The notes beneath the pieces were generated by a model, which was not told where the DNA came from, made no database searches, and was given only the letters and a program-made list of their open reading frames with translations. Shown here piece by piece: positions 47,698-50,750 of a stretch of DNA of 50,750 nt (position 1 is its first letter; each line of letters begins with the position of its first letter). The stretch is from contig JAJYGU010000390.1 in the NCBI GenBank assembly GCA_021784975.1, positions 1 to 50,750 of the forward strand, in the 5' to 3' direction. A program made the position numbers and the translations under genes. Source of the DNA: Planctomycetota bacterium (GTDB lineage: Bacteria > Planctomycetota > Planctomycetia > Pirellulales > Thermoguttaceae).

Positions 47698-49305
47698 TTA
47701 CTGAAAAAGCCCCGCCAGCCAACTGCTCTTTTTCGGAGCTTCCTGGGGCGGACACGGAGGAACTACGTGCTCGACGTAATCCAGCAGCAATTCGGTGGCC
47801 CGGAGCACGTCCAGCCGGGCAAGCTGCAGGTTGTACCACGCCGTCCAGCGATTGGCGTCCGCCTGCACGACGTTCAGCCGCGCCCCCAACACGTCGAGCA
47901 CGATCGCCTGGCGGTTTTGATACCGCTGGACCTGGCGGGCATACTGCTGGCTGGCCAGTTCCACCTCGGTTTCCTTCTGCTGCCAATTCTGGATGGCCAG
48001 TTGCCACTGGTCCCAGGAGTTGCCGGCATCGACGGCCACGTCCACCAAGGCTTTTTCCAAGTCCAACTCCGAGCGGACCACGTCGAGCTTGGCGCGCCGT
48101 AAATTAGCCCAGAGGCCCACGTCGAAGGCCGGGATTTCATCGTAGAAGCCGAACACCAGCCCGAGCGAAGTTGGGCCGCTGAGCTCGCGATTGGCCAGCC
48201 CCAACGGCAGCGTGCCCAGCCCGAGGAACCGCAGGACGCTCCGCTGCTGTTGCAGCCGGGCAATGGTCACGCCCTCCAGCAGCATCCGCACCTCGAAACG
48301 CTGCCGTTTGGCCAGGGCGACCGCTTCTTGCCGGCTGGCAGGGAAGTTCGCAACGCAGTGCAGGTCGATCGGCTCGGCATCGGCCAGGTCGAACTCGAAA
48401 TCCTCTTGCGGCCCAATCGGCAGCGGGCCACGATCCTGGGGCACCAGCAGCCGGCTGCGGTGCATCACCGAACCCAGCTCCCGCTGGGTCTGCCGTTGGT
48501 CCCGCTGAAGGGCCGCTAAGTTGACGCGGACCTTGCCCTGGTCGATCCGCGCCTGCTCGACCTCAATCGGATACGCCTGCCGTTCTTCCAGCCGGTGTTG
48601 GAGCACGGAGACCGTTTGGTCGGCCACCTGCACCCCCAATTCCGCCACGTGGAGATGGTAGAGCACCTGCTTGGCGTCGAAGTAGCGCTGAGCGACCAAC
48701 ACCATCTGACTGCGGCGGACGAGTTGTTCCGCGATCTGCTTGAACTGGATGCCGTGCTCGGCGATCGGCAGGGCGGTGATCTGGCCCGAGGGGTCCAGCG
48801 GGAAGAACAGGTTGACCCCGTTGGAGGCCACCCGGTCCAAGCCGGGAAAACCGTTGAAGGTCGAACCGCTAAAGGTGATGCCCGGAAAGGCGATTTGCGG
48901 CACCCCCACGCCCTCCGCCCGCCAAAGCCCGTAGGCCAGTTGCGGCATGGACGCCAGCGGAAGAAACGACTTCAGGGCCTCGAACTTCGCCACCGCGGCT
49001 GTACGGGTGGCTACCTGAGCCTGGACGACCTGGACGGCGGCCAGCCCGGAGGCGAAGGCGTCGCTGAGATGAAGGACTCCCGGATGCAGGCTCGTCGAAA
49101 GGGGCGGAGGGGCCGGGATGGGCTCCGGCCTTTTCTCGTCGCCCAAGGCTGGCTTGCCGAGTACAATGGCCAGACCAGCCAGAGCTGCCGAGCAGGCGGT
49201 TGCCCACGGGCGCAAAACGTGCGTGCCTCGACGCAGCGTGCGACCTGCGACGGGGAAGAATGCAAAATGAAAATTGAAAACTGAAAATTGAAAATTGAAA
49301 ATCAT
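47698..49305 (-). CDS. tolC: TolC-family outer membrane efflux protein
   Basis: 535 aa from the ATG at 49305. The first about 20 residues (MIFNFQFSVFNFHFAFF) come from an AAAATTGAAA tandem repeat and are probably not part of the native protein. A TTG near 49215 (GAGGCACGCACGTT upstream) would start at the signal-like LRPWATACSAALAGLAIVLG. The rest has TolC-type coiled-coil helices: QVVQAQVATRTAAVAKFEAL, ERQAYPIEVEQARIDQGKVR, LRRAKLDVVRSELDLEKALV, QVQRYQNRQAIVLDVLGARL and DANRWTAWYNLQLARLDVLR. TolC family proteins form the outer-membrane channel of tripartite pumps. It lies 57 bp downstream of the HlyD-like adaptor gene. Confidence 0.85.
   Translation of the reverse strand: MIFNFQFSVFNFHFAFFPVAGRTLRRGTHVLRPWATACSAALAGLAIVLGKPALGDEKRPEPIPAPPPLSTSLHPGVLHLSDAFASGLAAVQVVQAQVATRTAAVAKFEALKSFLPLASMPQLAYGLWRAEGVGVPQIAFPGITFSGSTFNGFPGLDRVASNGVNLFFPLDPSGQITALPIAEHGIQFKQIAEQLVRRSQMVLVAQRYFDAKQVLYHLHVAELGVQVADQTVSVLQHRLEERQAYPIEVEQARIDQGKVRVNLAALQRDQRQTQRELGSVMHRSRLLVPQDRGPLPIGPQEDFEFDLADAEPIDLHCVANFPASRQEAVALAKRQRFEVRMLLEGVTIARLQQQRSVLRFLGLGTLPLGLANRELSGPTSLGLVFGFYDEIPAFDVGLWANLRRAKLDVVRSELDLEKALVDVAVDAGNSWDQWQLAIQNWQQKETEVELASQQYARQVQRYQNRQAIVLDVLGARLNVVQADANRWTAWYNLQLARLDVLRATELLLDYVEHVVPPCPPQEAPKKSSWLAGLFQ
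49263..49303. repeat. AAAATTGAAA-type short tandem repeat
   Basis: About five units of GAAAATTGAAA or GAAAACTGAAA type. The run covers the first codons of the TolC-like reading frame and is sharply A/T-rich in a high-GC genome. A similar T-rich run lies at 310-350. Confidence 0.75.
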
Positions 49306-49362
49306 TTCATTACGTCTACTAACCCTTCACCAGGCCCCAGCCCGCGGAACGCCCCACGCCCC

Positions 49363-50736
49363 TCACCACCGTCCGGCTGCCTTCTGGTTCTCATGGCGGA
49401 CCAAGCGAGTAGTGTCGATGGTGATCCGCGCCGACATCCCCGGCCGAATACGCATCTGCCAATTCTCCTTTTCGGTAAAGCGGATACGGACTGGCAGTCG
49501 CTGCACCACGCGGGTGAAATTGCCGGTCGCATTATCGGGCGGAAAGAGCGAGAACACCGCGCCTGTCCCTCCCTCCACGCTCTCCACGTAGCCGCCAAAC
49601 TCCCGACCGGGAATCCCGTCCAGCCGGATGCGGACCGGCTGGCCGATCTGCACCCCGGCCATCTGTTCTTCCCGCAAGTTGGCCACGATCCAGACATTGT
49701 TGAAGTCCAAAGGCACAATGCTCAGAAACGCTTGTCGAGCGGCCAGGGTCTGGCCCAACTGGATAGTCCGCCGGCTCACGATTCCGGCCTGGGGCGCGCG
49801 GACCAGCGTGTAGCCCAGGCGGAGCTTGGCTTCCCGCAACTTCGCCTCGGCTTGGGTCACCTTGTTGGCCTGGGCCAATGCGGCCGCCTCGGCTACCTTC
49901 GGTTGGAGCTGGGTGGCCTGGGCCTGGCCGAGCCCTGCCCGGACCTGCTCCAACTGATTTTGGGTCTGCCCCACTTTGACGGTCGCCTGGTTGAGGGAAA
50001 CCTTGTCCGCAGCCACCTGGCGTTCGGCGGCCGCCATGTTCGCTCGCAGCGCCGCCAGCCGCGCCTGGGCGTCCCGCCAGGCCGCCTGTTTGTCGTCGAA
50101 CGCCTGCCCGGAAACCGCCCCGGCGGCTGCTAGTCGGGCAAATCGCTGTTGATAATCGCGGGCATTCTCCAACAGGGCTTCCAGGCCGGGCGCCTGGGCC
50201 CGCAACGCATCGAGCGCTTGGCCGTCTTTTTCCAACAGATAGCGCTTGCTATCCACGTCGAGGCGGGCGGCCTGCAGTAGCCGCTCGTACTCGGGGACCT
50301 TCGCCTGCGCGCCTTGCAGCACTGCCGCCTGGTTTTGCGTGTTTAGCCGGACGGTCGTTTCCGCCGCCAAGGCATCGGCCTTCGCTTGCGCCAGGTCGGC
50401 GGTTGCCTGATCGACGGCGATCTGATAAGGAATTGGATCCAATTGCGCCAGCGGCTCTCCTGATCGGACCACCATGTTGTCGTCCGTGTACAGGGCCACC
50501 ACCTGGCCGGCCACCTCGGCGCCGATTGGGGTGATATTGCCCACCACGTAGGCATTGTCGGTGGAGACGTTGATGCGCGATTGCCGCCACCACCAGAAGC
50601 CGCCGGCCGCCAGCAGGACGAGTAATGCTGCCAACAAGATTCCCCCCGCCCAGCGGGTCAGCTTCTCGACGGCCGCCCGAGAACGCACCGAGGGGCGGGG
50701 CCTTCGCGAAACCGCATTCGCCGGAGCGTGGGACAT
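49363..50736 (-). CDS. emrA: HlyD/EmrA-family membrane fusion protein (efflux adaptor)
   Basis: 457 aa; ATG at 50736 with GAGGTG 7 bases upstream. One N-terminal TM helix (GILLAALLVLLAAGGFWWWR) is followed by the first lipoyl/barrel half (NVSTDNAYVVGNITPIGAEV, AGQVVALYTDDNMVVRSGEP), then a long coiled-coil hairpin rich in Ala/Gln/Leu (ADLAQAKADALAAETTVRLN ... AALRANMAAAERQVAADKVS). The second lipoyl and beta-barrel part is RAPQAGIVSRRTIQLGQTL and VWIVANLREEQMAGVQIG. The D-N-A-Y-V-x-G motif is the classic EmrA/HlyD signature. It bridges the inner-membrane MFS pump and TolC. It is the first gene of the operon in this window. Confidence 0.95.
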   Translation of the reverse strand: MSHAPANAVSRRPRPSVRSRAAVEKLTRWAGGILLAALLVLLAAGGFWWWRQSRINVSTDNAYVVGNITPIGAEVAGQVVALYTDDNMVVRSGEPLAQLDPIPYQIAVDQATADLAQAKADALAAETTVRLNTQNQAAVLQGAQAKVPEYERLLQAARLDVDSKRYLLEKDGQALDALRAQAPGLEALLENARDYQQRFARLAAAGAVSGQAFDDKQAAWRDAQARLAALRANMAAAERQVAADKVSLNQATVKVGQTQNQLEQVRAGLGQAQATQLQPKVAEAAALAQANKVTQAEAKLREAKLRLGYTLVRAPQAGIVSRRTIQLGQTLAARQAFLSIVPLDFNNVWIVANLREEQMAGVQIGQPVRIRLDGIPGREFGGYVESVEGGTGAVFSLFPPDNATGNFTRVVQRLPVRIRFTEKENWQMRIRPGMSARITIDTTRLVRHENQKAAGRW

Positions 50737-50750
50737 GCGAGCACCTCAGG

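Noticed and set aside
1..50750. tRNA or rRNA genes
   Set aside because: No cloverleaf with GGTTCGAATCC-type T-arm or rRNA-like segment was recognised by eye; a covariance-model scan (tRNAscan-SE, Infernal) would be decisive.

Overview
The window looks like a chromosomal segment of a high-GC Planctomycetota bacterium, most likely of the Pirellulales. This is inferred from the gene content: a BBP7-like outer-membrane barrel with a proline-rich linker, several twin-arginine-exported sugar enzymes of the ThuA, Gfo/Idh/MocA and TIM-barrel epimerase types, a stand-alone RNA polymerase alpha-CTD protein, short Cys-rich or Tyr/Pro-rich secreted proteins, and the intergenic 23-bp repeat whose spurious translation reads TRSVSEG. 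No rRNA, tRNA, CRISPR array, prophage or complete insertion sequence was recognised.

Layout. 1-8.4 kb: the end of a TPR gene, a surface barrel, a tadA-tadB-tadC (Flp pilus/secretion) trio, a Tyr/Pro-rich secreted protein, a transglutaminase-like protein and an O-methyltransferase. 8.4-18.8 kb: a PcrA/UvrD helicase divergent from an alpha-CTD protein; an overlapping operon of a DUF3592 membrane protein, an arrestin-like protein and a P-loop ATPase; a Cys-rich secreted protein overlapping a DRG/Obg-like GTPase with a TGS domain; an unrecognised two-gene module; and DNA polymerase X. 18.8-28.9 kb: carbohydrate genes (xylose isomerase, ThuA, SSS symporter, GH20-like hydrolase, sugar-porter MFS, aldo/keto reductase), then a tetraheme cytochrome c and a truncated glpF remnant.

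28.9-36.0 kb holds the most unusual locus: five tightly packed minus-strand genes. In transcription order they are a ferredoxin/zinc-ribbon protein, a radical SAM protein, a squalene-hopene-cyclase-like gene broken by one in-frame TAG, a DUF116-polyprenyl synthase fusion, and a second cyclase/prenyltransferase-repeat protein. They look like a terpenoid or polyprenyl-lipid pathway whose product I cannot name. Three of the five genes carry the same palindromic element in frame inside the coding sequence. 36.0-43.0 kb: TIM-barrel epimerase, Gfo/Idh/MocA oxidoreductase, URO-D-family protein, Cys-rich secreted protein, TPR protein and a CpxP-like small protein. 43.5-50.7 kb: an Rmf/CrpP-like micro-protein and an EmrA-TolC-EmrB-type efflux operon with three accessory genes.

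A second theme is small non-autonomous repeats. There are seven copies of a GGGACWGTCCC double-palindrome element (two embedded in an identical 101-bp element with terminal inverted repeats), two diverged copies of a roughly 135-bp inverted-repeat element, and several shorter repeat families. No transposase that could move them is present here. All calls rest on reading the sequence and translated proteins; no database search was run.
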